A stretch of DNA of 64,000 bases from Schlesneria sp. Lineage in GTDB: Bacteria; Planctomycetota; Planctomycetia; Planctomycetales; Planctomycetaceae. The stretch is from positions 1-64,000 of the forward strand of contig JAQGHU010000011.1 in the NCBI GenBank assembly GCA_028291515.1. The letters are read 5' to 3'. The first letter of the stretch is position 1; every line of letters begins with the position of its first letter. The position numbers and the translations under genes were made by a program. This document shows positions 38,151-45,913 of the stretch, one piece after another. A model generated the notes under the pieces. The model had not been told where the DNA came from, searched no databases, and saw only the letters and a program-made list of their open reading frames with translations.

Positions 38151-39599
38151 CTAACGCAGTTCGCGAAGACGTTCGGGGAAAAAGCCATTTGGCCATGCTT
38201 GATTGAAATCGCCATCCTCAGTGATCTCCATTTGGTGGATCTGAGCACCGCGTTCCCTATTCGACTCAAAACAGAACACAGATAAATCATCTGGCGTCAG
38301 CGCAAACGGATGAACTGTTTTTAGCTTTCCCGTGCTCGTCTCTCTTACTCTGCGAAGCATTCTCAGAACCAAATGCTCGCTGTGAGTTTCGATGAAGAAC
38401 ACGTTATGAGTATTGAAATTCCCCCCCGTGAGATGATCTTTGCACTTAGCTATGAATAAATCTGCCAATTGACACTGTACTCGGGGATGAAGATGTAATT
38501 CAGGTTGTTCGATCAAAATCCACAATTCATTGTGGACGCAGGCCGTACCGATCACCGGGATGACTTGAGAGATACCCGCCCCTACGTCAGTCAAATCCAG
38601 ATCGACGGATTTCATTAGCGGATCGGTGATGTCTCGTACGACAAGGTAGGCGTGCGGATTCTTATCTCCATCCAATGCTACGTTCGTATCTGTCACTTGT
38701 ACTTCGTTCTTCACCAGTATCTCGTATCCAAGATTTAATCCGTGTTCGCCCATCCAGAAATTCGTTTCGGTGAGAAAACTACTAGAGGGAATCCGCAGGA
38801 GGACTTCCCATGTTCGCGTTTCAACATCTTCAAGGAAGTCCGTGCTGGATTGACTGAGCTTTATCAGTTCTGAGCGATTAGGAATTCTTCGAATTGGCGG
38901 AAGATGAACCAGATTGTTCTCCAAGTGCTTGAGGTTATCTCTGGCCGTATACAACCCTTCAACAAGATCTCGCTCGAGCGCAACGAAGATGTCTTTCGGT
39001 ATCTCTTCGGCATTCGTCAAAAAATGTTTGCCGCGAAACAACGAATCTAATGGAGACTGACTTGCCGCCACTAATAGCTTGAATCCGGTTAAGTATCCGT
39101 TAAGCGTATCATCGCTCGAATCCTCATACGAAAGGGGAACGATTCTACGAAATGCCGCCAATGACAAGTCACAATCGTTGAGACACAGTCCAAGAGCACC
39201 AGGCTTCAGGTGCAACTCCATCTCACTGGGCAAAACGATGACGACGGAGTCGACGCCGAGTTGATCTTCTGGGCGCTCGGAGAAATTAAAATATACGAAG
39301 GGACTTGTTTCTATCGTCCGGTGCGGATGTCTGAAATTGAGTCCGATGACGATCTGTTCCGAGGTTTTTCCCTTATGGACCGTTGTGCTGTAAAAATAGC
39401 TCGAAAGCGACTTCCCAAAGAAGGACGCAACAGCTAACTCGATCGCCTTAAAGATGCTACTCTTCCCCGATGAGTTGGGGCCGAAAAATAGGTTGATTCG
39501 TGAGAGTGCCAACGATTGACCGGTTGGTCCAAAGGTCTTGTAATTCTTGAGGTACAAAGAACCGAATGGCCCTGGCACGATCGTTGGCATCTGAGGCAT
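38151..39599 (-). CDS. AAA ATPase, OLD/DUF3696-like
   Basis: A 482-residue SMC/ABC-type ATPase. It has Walker A GPNSSGKSS (residues ~35-43) after the typical opening FGSLYLKNYKTFGP, a signature-like segment VGAGISQVIPV, Walker B with LWILIEQPELHLHP (~360), and the switch His in FFIETHSEHLVLRMLRRV. The C-terminus (GDFNQAWPNGFFPERLREL) fits DUF3696. Unlike OLD nucleases it has no obvious Toprim domain. ATPases of this type pair with an effector gene in phage-defence modules such as PARIS or Septu; here the partner is the PLD-like gene 9 bp downstream. GGGAG lies about 10 nt before ATG 39599. Confidence 0.85.
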   Translation of the reverse strand: MPQMPTIVPGPFGSLYLKNYKTFGPTGQSLALSRINLFFGPNSSGKSSIFKAIELAVASFFGKSLSSYFYSTTVHKGKTSEQIVIGLNFRHPHRTIETSPFVYFNFSERPEDQLGVDSVVIVLPSEMELHLKPGALGLCLNDCDLSLAAFRRIVPLSYEDSSDDTLNGYLTGFKLLVAASQSPLDSLFRGKHFLTNAEEIPKDIFVALERDLVEGLYTARDNLKHLENNLVHLPPIRRIPNRSELIKLSQSSTDFLEDVETRTWEVLLRIPSSSFLTETNFWMGEHGLNLGYEILVKNEVQVTDTNVALDGDKNPHAYLVVRDITDPLMKSVDLDLTDVGAGISQVIPVIGTACVHNELWILIEQPELHLHPRVQCQLADLFIAKCKDHLTGGNFNTHNVFFIETHSEHLVLRMLRRVRETSTGKLKTVHPFALTPDDLSVFCFESNRERGAQIHQMEITEDGDFNQAWPNGFFPERLRELR

Positions 39600-39648
39600 T
39601 TTTTGCGCTACTCCCGTAGTGTCAGCAGTGAGCGTGCTGAGCGCGAAC

Positions 39649-39822
39649 TCAGACGTTGACAGTTTCTATACTCGATTGCAGTATTTCACTACTAGTGAGA
39701 ATGCCAACGTATTCTCTGACTGCAATGTGGACAGTGTCTTGAAGCGCGAGGGCCTCGACCGATCCGTTCTCTGGAAGCGCCCATTGGATGGCGACTGAGG
39801 TATCAAGAACGAAGAGGCTCAT
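39649..39822 (-). pseudogene. 5' part of a VapC-type PIN toxin gene, truncated
   Basis: A 57-residue frame beginning MSLFVLDTSVAIQWALPENG SVEALALQD. The opening D-T/S-S-V-x-W pattern with the first acidic residue of a PIN nuclease is clear. After about residue 29 the resemblance stops and the frame continues as unrelated sequence to a TGA at 39649. The other PIN acidic residues are missing, so it cannot be an active toxin. It overlaps the antitoxin-like gene by 4 bp (ATGA), as in vapBC operons. The remaining part of a VapC gene lies at 36814-37085. Confidence 0.75.
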
Positions 39823-40013
39823 CGGTCACGGTGTTCACGGATCGAATCGACCGCGAAATCCACGGTCCCAACCCACTTACGGATCTCCTCCCGCATCCGG
39901 TCCATGCGCTCGCACGCTTGACGTGTCTCCTCGGGATCGCGTTCGCCCTTCATCCGCTTGGCGATGAGATCTTCAAGTTGATGCCTGTCGGTGGTGGGGG
40001 TCTCGGTGCTCAT
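39819..40013 (-). CDS. Antitoxin-like protein of a VapBC-type pair
   Basis: A 64-residue acidic, helical protein: HQLEDLIAKRMKGERDPEET followed by ERMDRMREEIRKWVGTVDFA and VDSIREHRD. From memory, this matches a short antitoxin family found next to PIN toxins in planctomycetes and cyanobacteria. It contains no clear DNA-binding motif. The gene overlaps the truncated PIN gene by 4 bp, so the pair was once a toxin-antitoxin operon. Its frame is intact although its toxin is broken. A longer frame reaches 40178, but ATG 40013 gives the family's usual length. Confidence 0.7.
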   Translation of the reverse strand: MSTETPTTDRHQLEDLIAKRMKGERDPEETRQACERMDRMREEIRKWVGTVDFAVDSIREHRDR

Positions 40014-40464
40014 GACCCAATTGTTTGAAGCTGCGGGGGACGAGTCAATTGGAATCGCAGAAACCTCGCCCTCGGCGTAATGCTCGTCAGAGTGGTCGAA
40101 ACAATGCTGGAAGAAACGGCACCTCTCGCAATTGATCATCGTGGAGTGACTGCGAAGCGTTCGGACTGCTATTTGCATTCCTCGCCTGCGTTTCGTAACG
40201 CAGTCACTCTGAGACCGAGATGGGAACGATGCTCATGCTCGGTCGCCTTGCCGCAATTCATTTGATGCATTGCCTATGTTGTAACTCGTCTCGCCAACGA
40301 TTGAGGTGAGCATTACCTGGGAAGTAATCGCCTCGGTAGTCGTGTCGAACAAATGCCGCCGGAGTTTTTGATTCGAATTCGTTCGCCATGGTTTCTGATC
40401 CGCCATGGGGACCGAAATCTGAAATGGCGTATGTCTGTCCATTCGATTTCTAAGGAGTTTCATC
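40014..40464. other. Divergent spacer with an 11-bp inverted repeat
   Basis: A 451-bp gap between the antitoxin-like gene (minus) and the TPR gene (plus). GAGTGACTGCG at 40144-40154 pairs perfectly with CGCAGTCACTC at 40199-40209. No gene is convincing. A good ribosome-binding site (AAGGAG) precedes the gene at 40465. The inverted repeat could be an operator or a recombination relic. Confidence 0.5.
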
Positions 40465-41568
40465 ATGCAGGTCTTTCGATTTCTGCAAGCCGTCGCGGCT
40501 ACTTGTTTGGCCGTTCAGCCGGCATTGGCTCAGTACAAGATTGGTGATCGATTGGTGGTCATTTCGCAGGCTGAGATTATTAGTGCAGGGGGGATTCGGC
40601 AGGTGCTCGGGCGAGGCCAGGACGTGCGCGTCGATGACATCGCGGGGGATCGACTGATCGTGAAGAACCTGGCGGCGGGGTGGATTGATTCCAATTTGGT
40701 GGCTCGACCGGAAGTGGCAGTGGGCACCTTTTCTGATCAGATCGCATTCGACCCATTGGACGCCGGCGCGTTCTACGCAAGGGGGATCACTCGGGCAAAT
40801 CTGAACCAATACGATCTGGCGATTGCCGATTTCACTCAAGCGATCAAGCTGGGACCGACGCATGCCTGCGGCTTCATTGGCCGCGGCAACTGCTACTCGA
40901 ATACGGGCGATCCGGTGAAGGCGAATACGGATTACACCGAAGCCATTCGTCTCGATCCGAACTCAGCGATCGCGTTCACGAATCGAGCCCGAACATGGAA
41001 CGCGACTGGCGATTTTGCAAACGCGATTACAGACACCAACGAGGCGATTCGGCTGGCCCCCACATATGCCAATGCGTATTCCGCACGAGCGGTCGCTTTC
41101 GCCTGCATGAAGCGCTTTGATGAAGCGTTTGCCGATTGCGATCGTATTGCGACGATCTCGCCAGCAGGCGTGTCTGGATTTAACGATGTGGCCTGGGTAT
41201 TGGCGATGTCGCCCGATGCAGGAATTCGAGACGGCAAGCGAGCCGTCGACTTCGCAACAAAGGCTGTCGCATTGACAAACCGCATGGACGGGAATGTCCT
41301 CGACACACTGGCCATCGCCTGGGCCGAAGCATCCGACTTCACTCAGGCGGTAATTCTGGAGCAGCAAGCCATCGCCCTCAGTGCCGACCGAGACCGCGTG
41401 GACTTCGAAAACCATCTCAAGGTCTTTCAGGCGAAACGAACGCTACTCGACGATCAAATCGCCGCCGGCCAAGGTCCCGTACCTTTGTCGAGCACGAAAC
41501 CAAGAACGCGACAAACATCACCACTTCCGCCGCAACGCCAGAATCTGGCTGCGAAAGTCAACCGTTAA
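40465..41568 (+). CDS. Exported TPR-repeat protein with N-terminal SH3-like region
   Basis: A 367-residue protein with a signal peptide (FLQAVAATCLAVQPALAQ, cut near residue 24). Residues ~25-90 form a small beta-rich, SH3-like region (IGDRLVVISQAEI, RLIVKNLAAGWIDSNLV). Five or so TPR units follow from ~residue 95 (GAFYARGITRANLNQYDLAI, ADFTQAIKLGPTHACGFIGR, then EAIRLDPNSAIAFTNRA). The tail is basic and proline-rich. This build is common among secreted planctomycete proteins and suggests a binding role outside the cytoplasm. AAGGAG sits 8 nt upstream of the ATG. Confidence 0.82.
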   Translation: MQVFRFLQAVAATCLAVQPALAQYKIGDRLVVISQAEIISAGGIRQVLGRGQDVRVDDIAGDRLIVKNLAAGWIDSNLVARPEVAVGTFSDQIAFDPLDAGAFYARGITRANLNQYDLAIADFTQAIKLGPTHACGFIGRGNCYSNTGDPVKANTDYTEAIRLDPNSAIAFTNRARTWNATGDFANAITDTNEAIRLAPTYANAYSARAVAFACMKRFDEAFADCDRIATISPAGVSGFNDVAWVLAMSPDAGIRDGKRAVDFATKAVALTNRMDGNVLDTLAIAWAEASDFTQAVILEQQAIALSADRDRVDFENHLKVFQAKRTLLDDQIAAGQGPVPLSSTKPRTRQTSPLPPQRQNLAAKVNR

Positions 41569-41598
41569 GAAGTAAGGAGGCCGAACGAAGAGGGCTGC

Positions 41599-41653
41599 TG
41601 ATCAGACGATCTACGCTTTCGTAAAGCGTCGCTCGATCAACTGAGCGACAGTA
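41599..41653 (-). pseudogene. Degenerate tRNA remnant
   Basis: On the minus strand, CGCTCAGTTGATCGAGCGACG followed by a stem-loop ACGCTTTACGAAAGCGT matches the D-arm to anticodon-arm part of the tRNA-Thr 80 bp away. The TTCGA arm and 3' acceptor strand are missing, and the 5' acceptor strand no longer matches. The anticodon stem-loop is the exact reverse complement of the functional one, so its loop would read ACG rather than CGT. Confidence 0.6.
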
Positions 41654-41731
41654 GCGGGTGCGGCATGCGTCCGATTAGGGTGTCGCGGTCGCGAGGCTTG
41701 TGCCGGGGCGAGCTTAAGGCCTGAAAAAAAG

Positions 41732-41804
41732 AGCCGCCGGTCAGACTCGAACTGACGACCTACGCTTTACGAAAGCGTCGCTCTACCAACTGAGCTACGG
41801 CGGC
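41732..41804 (-). tRNA. tRNA-Thr (anticodon CGT)
   Basis: A 73-nt tRNA on the minus strand. All arms fold perfectly: acceptor GCCGCCG/CGGCGGC, D stem GCTC/GAGC, anticodon stem ACGCT/AGCGT with loop TTCGTAA (anticodon CGT), and T arm GTCAG-TTCGAGT-CTGAC. The 3' CCA is not encoded. A run of seven T follows within about 2 nt of the mature 3' end, a plausible terminator. It reads the Thr codon ACG. Confidence 0.96.
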
Positions 41805-42096
41805 GGAGAGACTGCTCCGCACTTGGTGCGGGAGTCGGGAAGGGGAGGATGATAGCAAAAATGGGTGTTCGGGCAAGGCTCAACGGCGATGTCTTCGCTG
41901 TGATCCTGAGTTCTGATCGAATTACCGATTGACGTGCGGGCGGGTAACGGGCTGCGAAACGCAACCCGATGGCAGCCCTACTTTAACGATAAGCGATTTG
42001 GGACGCTCATAGGGGACGAGACTCCCCTGTGACCTCGTTGGCGGTCTGACGAGTTCCTGTAACCCTGTCACCGGTGAGGGAGTGATAGCCCCGGCG

Positions 42097-42124
42097 CTGG
42101 ATTCCCGCCTACGCGGGAATGACG
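42097..42124 (+). repeat. REP-like palindrome, copy 3
   Basis: Same unit as at 6030-6057 and 10590-10617 with one change (ATTCCCGCCTACGCGGGAAT core). It lies downstream of the SET-domain gene, in the gap that follows the tRNA. Confidence 0.8.
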
Positions 42125-42189
42125 ACGCGAGCGACTGGAGAATGCAACTATCAGTCGGCGATTGGGTCCAAACAGATGTCCAAACAGAC

Positions 42190-42687
42190 CTATCGAGGCT
42201 TGGGCGCACTTTTCGCTTTTGGCTTCGATGCTTTCTTGGCGGCGCGAGCTCTGGACTTGAGAAGTTGGGGGAGTTCCTCCATGGCCACGACCCAGCCGCG
42301 GCATTGGTCGCTGCCGCACAGGCACTTGATGGCTCCGTCGGCGCTCCATTGGTAGTCGATCGTCAGCTCGGCACCTTCGGGAATGTCCAGCAGGGCTTCG
42401 AGGTGAACTTCCGAAGGGGCAGGGGAGCCGTCTTCGTAAACGACTTCCAGCAGGTGCAGCGAGCAATTTGGTTCGCAGCGATGGTTCAGGTAGCGGAACG
42501 GCGTGCGCGGTTCCAGCGACAGGGAATCGCCCAGATCGATGCAATAGGCACTCGTATAGTCAGCGTCGTCAATGACTTTGCCTGTCACCTGGCCCAGGTC
42601 GGTTCCTTGTGGAATCGTCGTTTTCGCGAAGACACCTTTTCCGAACGTCACCTTACCAACCATCACCCACGGATTCGCAGTCGACAT
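42190..42687 (-). CDS. SET-domain protein with post-SET motif
   Basis: A 165-residue protein with a near-complete SET domain, the fold of protein-lysine methyltransferases. Conserved parts are GKGVFAKTTIPQGTDLGQVT, the SAM-contact motif RYLNHRCEPNCSL, EGAELTIDYQW with the catalytic Tyr, and a post-SET C-x-C-x4-C motif (CLCGSDQCRG). The tail (residues ~145-165) is very basic (SRARAAKKASKPKAKSAPKP) and could bind nucleic acid or partners. The target is unknown; bacterial SET proteins methylate ribosomal or DNA-binding proteins in known cases. The ATG at 42687 starts the domain cleanly. It stands alone. Confidence 0.85.
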   Translation of the reverse strand: MSTANPWVMVGKVTFGKGVFAKTTIPQGTDLGQVTGKVIDDADYTSAYCIDLGDSLSLEPRTPFRYLNHRCEPNCSLHLLEVVYEDGSPAPSEVHLEALLDIPEGAELTIDYQWSADGAIKCLCGSDQCRGWVVAMEELPQLLKSRARAAKKASKPKAKSAPKPR

Positions 42688-42874
42688 CGTGTCCCCAGTG
42701 TGAATCAATTGGACTGTTTGCGAGCGCAAACGTCACATCGAACGGGCAACACGATACCGAGGGATTGCAGGGAGTCAACCGTTAGTGCGTGTCGCACTTT
42801 AGTGTCGCATTGAAACATGGGTTAGACTCAGCAAATTTCTGCTCGCGCGACGCCACAGTTAGGTGGGATGCGTT

Positions 42875-43885
42875 CTAAGCGAACAGTTGCGGCAGCGTCA
42901 CGACGGCGCGGAACTGCCGCTGATCGATATCTGTTTCGATCGCCGTGCGACTGATCGAGTACAAATCCTGATGGCCGGGCCGACAGTAGTTGCCACAGTA
43001 GGTAAACGCCAGCCGAAAGCCGTGCGTTTCCAGGGCTGTTCTCGTGAACGAGTTGTAGCTGGATCGGCCACCGACCGGAAAGCTGAAGGCCGTGATCGGT
43101 TCGCCGAGTTCTTCGACCAGTCGCCGTTTGCATTCGGCGACTTCCCAATCCTGTTGCTGAGAAGAAAGGTTTGCCAGGACCGGATGCGTGACCGTATGCC
43201 CGCCGAAGGACATGCCGCCGCGACGCATTTCGCGAACCATATCCCAGGTCATCCACAGGTTATCGGCCACCGATTTGGGACAACGGCCGGTCTGCAGAGC
43301 CTCCGCCAGAAACTCGATATATTCCTCGGTCAATTCACCAGGGAGCTCTTTGTACACATTCAGCAATCGGTGAATCGCCCCTTCGCGATGCGGTTGATCG
43401 AATGGCACAGGACTCGACGTCCAGCGGTTGACATCCAGGGCCGACAGGTTGCTGGTTCGAACCATCCAGGCGATATCGTCCCACCACGGAATCTGAGAAG
43501 CATCCAGGAAGCCGGTCGTCAGGAAGAAGGTCGCGGGGACCTGATGCGCCTTCAAGATTGGATAGGCTTCGGTGTAGTTATCCTGGTAGCCGTCGTCGAA
43601 CGTGAACATCACATAGCGGCCACGTCGATGCGCCAAGACATCTTCGAGATCATCCAAGCCGATCACGTCAAAATTCTTGGCCGCCATCCCAACCTGGTAG
43701 TCGAAATCGTCCTGTGTGGCACTCCACAGGTTTCGGTCCAGCATCGATCGTTGAGGGTCGCCGATCCGGTGATAGTTCAGGATCAGAACACCCTGCCAAA
43801 TTCGGCTGGCACGGAGCGCACGCCCGCAACCCGTGAGGTCGAGTGCTTGGGAGAACAACGCTCGTTTGGAGAGGTCGAGCAACAT
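42875..43885 (-). CDS. Polysaccharide deacetylase (NodB-like)
   Basis: A 336-residue carbohydrate esterase family 4 protein. The NodB signature starts with VMFTFDDGYQDNYTEAYPIL, whose second Asp binds the metal, and the His-box is GGHTVTHPVLANLS. A late block (ITAFSFPVGGRSSYN) is the usual motif 4. No signal peptide is obvious, so it may act in the cytoplasm or be anchored otherwise. It deacetylates N-acetyl sugars of a polysaccharide or lipid-linked precursor. The ATG at 43885 is preferred over an upstream TTG. The acyltransferase gene on the same strand, 220 bp upstream, suggests a shared glycan role. Confidence 0.9.
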   Translation of the reverse strand: MLLDLSKRALFSQALDLTGCGRALRASRIWQGVLILNYHRIGDPQRSMLDRNLWSATQDDFDYQVGMAAKNFDVIGLDDLEDVLAHRRGRYVMFTFDDGYQDNYTEAYPILKAHQVPATFFLTTGFLDASQIPWWDDIAWMVRTSNLSALDVNRWTSSPVPFDQPHREGAIHRLLNVYKELPGELTEEYIEFLAEALQTGRCPKSVADNLWMTWDMVREMRRGGMSFGGHTVTHPVLANLSSQQQDWEVAECKRRLVEELGEPITAFSFPVGGRSSYNSFTRTALETHGFRLAFTYCGNYCRPGHQDLYSISRTAIETDIDQRQFRAVVTLPQLFA

Positions 43886-44106
43886 TGTCACCAACTGGTA
43901 TGGAAGTTCGGTGAGGCCGACTGTGGCATAACACCACAATCTTCATGTCTCTAACTCTTGCACACCAATTTGTGACGCCTCGGTCACTGAGGAGGAAACA
44001 TTACGGAATTGTTATCAAACTGTTCGGCCAACCGAAACCGCCGCTACAACCTGAAATTGCTCAGCAATCCTGAAAGGCCACACGATCGCTACGATCCCAC
44101 GCGGAA

Positions 44107-45282
44107 CTAAGCGGCCACCCGATCCTTCAGGCGGTTTAACGGTTGCTCAATCAGCCAATAGGAGAGGCAGGCGACGCCCAACGCGAGAAAGACGTTTTGC
44201 GGGAACGCATGAATCCACCCCGGCTGACGAGGATGAATTAGCAGTTGCTGCCAGAGATAGATGCTGTAAGACCCCACACCAATTGTGACCAGGACGGGAT
44301 TGCGAAGAATGCGGCCAATCAATCCTACGTCACGAATCGCGCCCCAGATCAGCAGGGCGATGCAGATGCCTGTGAGCGTGTAGTAGACACCGAGATGGAA
44401 CTTGGCGAATCTTCCCAGTTGCAGGGCCACGGCAATGGTGAAGAGGTACCCAATCATCATCGGCGGCGGAGTCAGGTAGTTTAGCCAACCTCGCCAGTAA
44501 TCGGACCGGGATGCTAAGGCCAGCAGGCAGCCGATGGAGATCGTGTCCATGCGAGTCAGCGTGCAGTTTTCCGCCAGTGCCGAATAGAACCACGTGTCGG
44601 AATGTGACATGACGTGGGGCATCACAACGGCGATGAAGCAGCGCAAGATCCAGCAACCCAACACACATCCCACGGCCATCCGCCAGCCTCCGGCCAGGCC
44701 CGCGACGAACAACGCGATCGGCCAGACCAGGTAAAAATGCTCTTCGACCGACAGGGACCAAGTGTGACCCAATTCCCAGGAAGGGGGGTAGATGAAATTG
44801 GTTGTGTAAGTCAGAGCCCCAATCCAGTGCATTCTCGATACGCTGAATTCACCTGCATACTGGCAGAGGGCCGCGACTGCCAAGTAGGCACAGTACACCG
44901 GCACGATTCGTAGCATTCGACGAATATAAAAACGCTTCAGATTGATTCGGCCTTTGCGTTCTAACTCCCGCGCCAGCAGAGTCGTGATCAGAAAGCCACT
45001 GATCACGAAGAAGATATCCACGCCAATATGTCCATGGCGGGCAAATTGCCGAACCCAGGGAGACGTGGGGAATCCAGGCGTCTGCATGCCATGCACAAGC
45101 AAGACCAGCAGAACGGCGATGGCTCTTAATCCGTCGAGCCCAGGGATCTGACCGCGGTCAATCCAGTCCGGTGCTTCGGACGCACGCTTGTTCGGTGACC
45201 GCGAAATGGCGACGGCTTCGCGAGTCGCTTTGAGGTCGCAATCCTCGACCGGTTCCAGCAATGTGGACGTGTCATAAGTCAT
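44107..45282 (-). CDS. Acyltransferase family 3 (OafA/YrhL-like)
   Basis: A 391-residue membrane protein with about ten helices and the acyltransferase-3 signatures: IPGLDGLRAIAVLLVLLVHG at residue ~50, FFVISGFLITTLLARE, and the R-x10-H type region RMLRIVPVYCAYLAV. SLSVEEHFYLVWPIALFV is the usual mid-block. It O-acetylates (or otherwise acylates) surface sugars. The first ~45 residues are charged and cytoplasmic. It precedes the deacetylase gene in the same direction. Confidence 0.92.
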   Translation of the reverse strand: MTYDTSTLLEPVEDCDLKATREAVAISRSPNKRASEAPDWIDRGQIPGLDGLRAIAVLLVLLVHGMQTPGFPTSPWVRQFARHGHIGVDIFFVISGFLITTLLARELERKGRINLKRFYIRRMLRIVPVYCAYLAVAALCQYAGEFSVSRMHWIGALTYTTNFIYPPSWELGHTWSLSVEEHFYLVWPIALFVAGLAGGWRMAVGCVLGCWILRCFIAVVMPHVMSHSDTWFYSALAENCTLTRMDTISIGCLLALASRSDYWRGWLNYLTPPPMMIGYLFTIAVALQLGRFAKFHLGVYYTLTGICIALLIWGAIRDVGLIGRILRNPVLVTIGVGSYSIYLWQQLLIHPRQPGWIHAFPQNVFLALGVACLSYWLIEQPLNRLKDRVAA

Positions 45283-45573
45283 CGCTCGGCATTCTCCAAG
45301 GGTGAGCAGGGTAAGCGAACCCTACTGCACGCCTTGGGCCAAAAAGTCGCCACCTTACGCATGTGTAAGGTACCCCCGTACTGAGGTCGGGTGGTAACGG
45401 TTGGTGCGACATCTTGACGCGATACAGTCGTGGAACGGTCAAAGTCGAACCGGCCGCGCGATCAGTTGACGGCACTTTGGTGATGATTAAAAGCAACGGA
45501 TGCCGCCGTATTTCACCAGGCCGATACGCGATGACTATTCAGAAGTAACCGGATTCGGAGAAGAGAAGAAGAG

Positions 45574-45844
45574 ACCACGAATCTGACGAATCCCCACGAA
45601 TCAAAGCTAAATGACCGTGCGCGATCCTGCTCGCGCATTGTGATTGGGAGGGCGAGGCTCCTGCCGAGCCGCGCCTGTTATTGTGAGTCCATCGACATGC
45701 ACGGCTCGGCAGGAGCCTCCCCCTCCCAAAGCCAAAGTCCTAGCCTTGCCGCAGACATCGACGCCGTCACTGATCTTGCGAGCCGAATCGCGCACGGTAA
45801 TTTAGACTCGACGCAGCTTGTTCAAATTCGTTCAGATTCGTGGT
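45574..45844. mobile_element. Nested inverted-repeat element, ~271 bp
   Basis: Three nested arm pairs share one centre. Outer: ACCACGAATCTGACGAAT (45574-45591) against 45826-45844, one-base indel. Middle: CTAAATGACCGTGCGCGAT (45607-45625) against 45787-45805, 18 of 19. Inner: 28-bp arms at 45644-45671 and 45702-45729, 27 of 28, containing GAGGCTCCTGCCGAGCC. The whole would extrude as one long hairpin. There is no gene inside. The inner arm is, from memory, a widespread dispersed repeat in planctomycetes. It lies between the acyltransferase and redoxin genes and may be a non-autonomous mobile element. Confidence 0.65.
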
Positions 45845-45913
45845 TCACTCTTCAACGGGGAAATGTGGCGAGCGAGGTGTACACGATGACATTCGGCACT
45901 GCTGGTCGCGGCG

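Noticed and set aside
42863-43954. A 363-codon plus-strand frame opposite the polysaccharide deacetylase gene
   Set aside because: The minus-strand gene has the NodB motifs, and the plus frame has no recognisable features.
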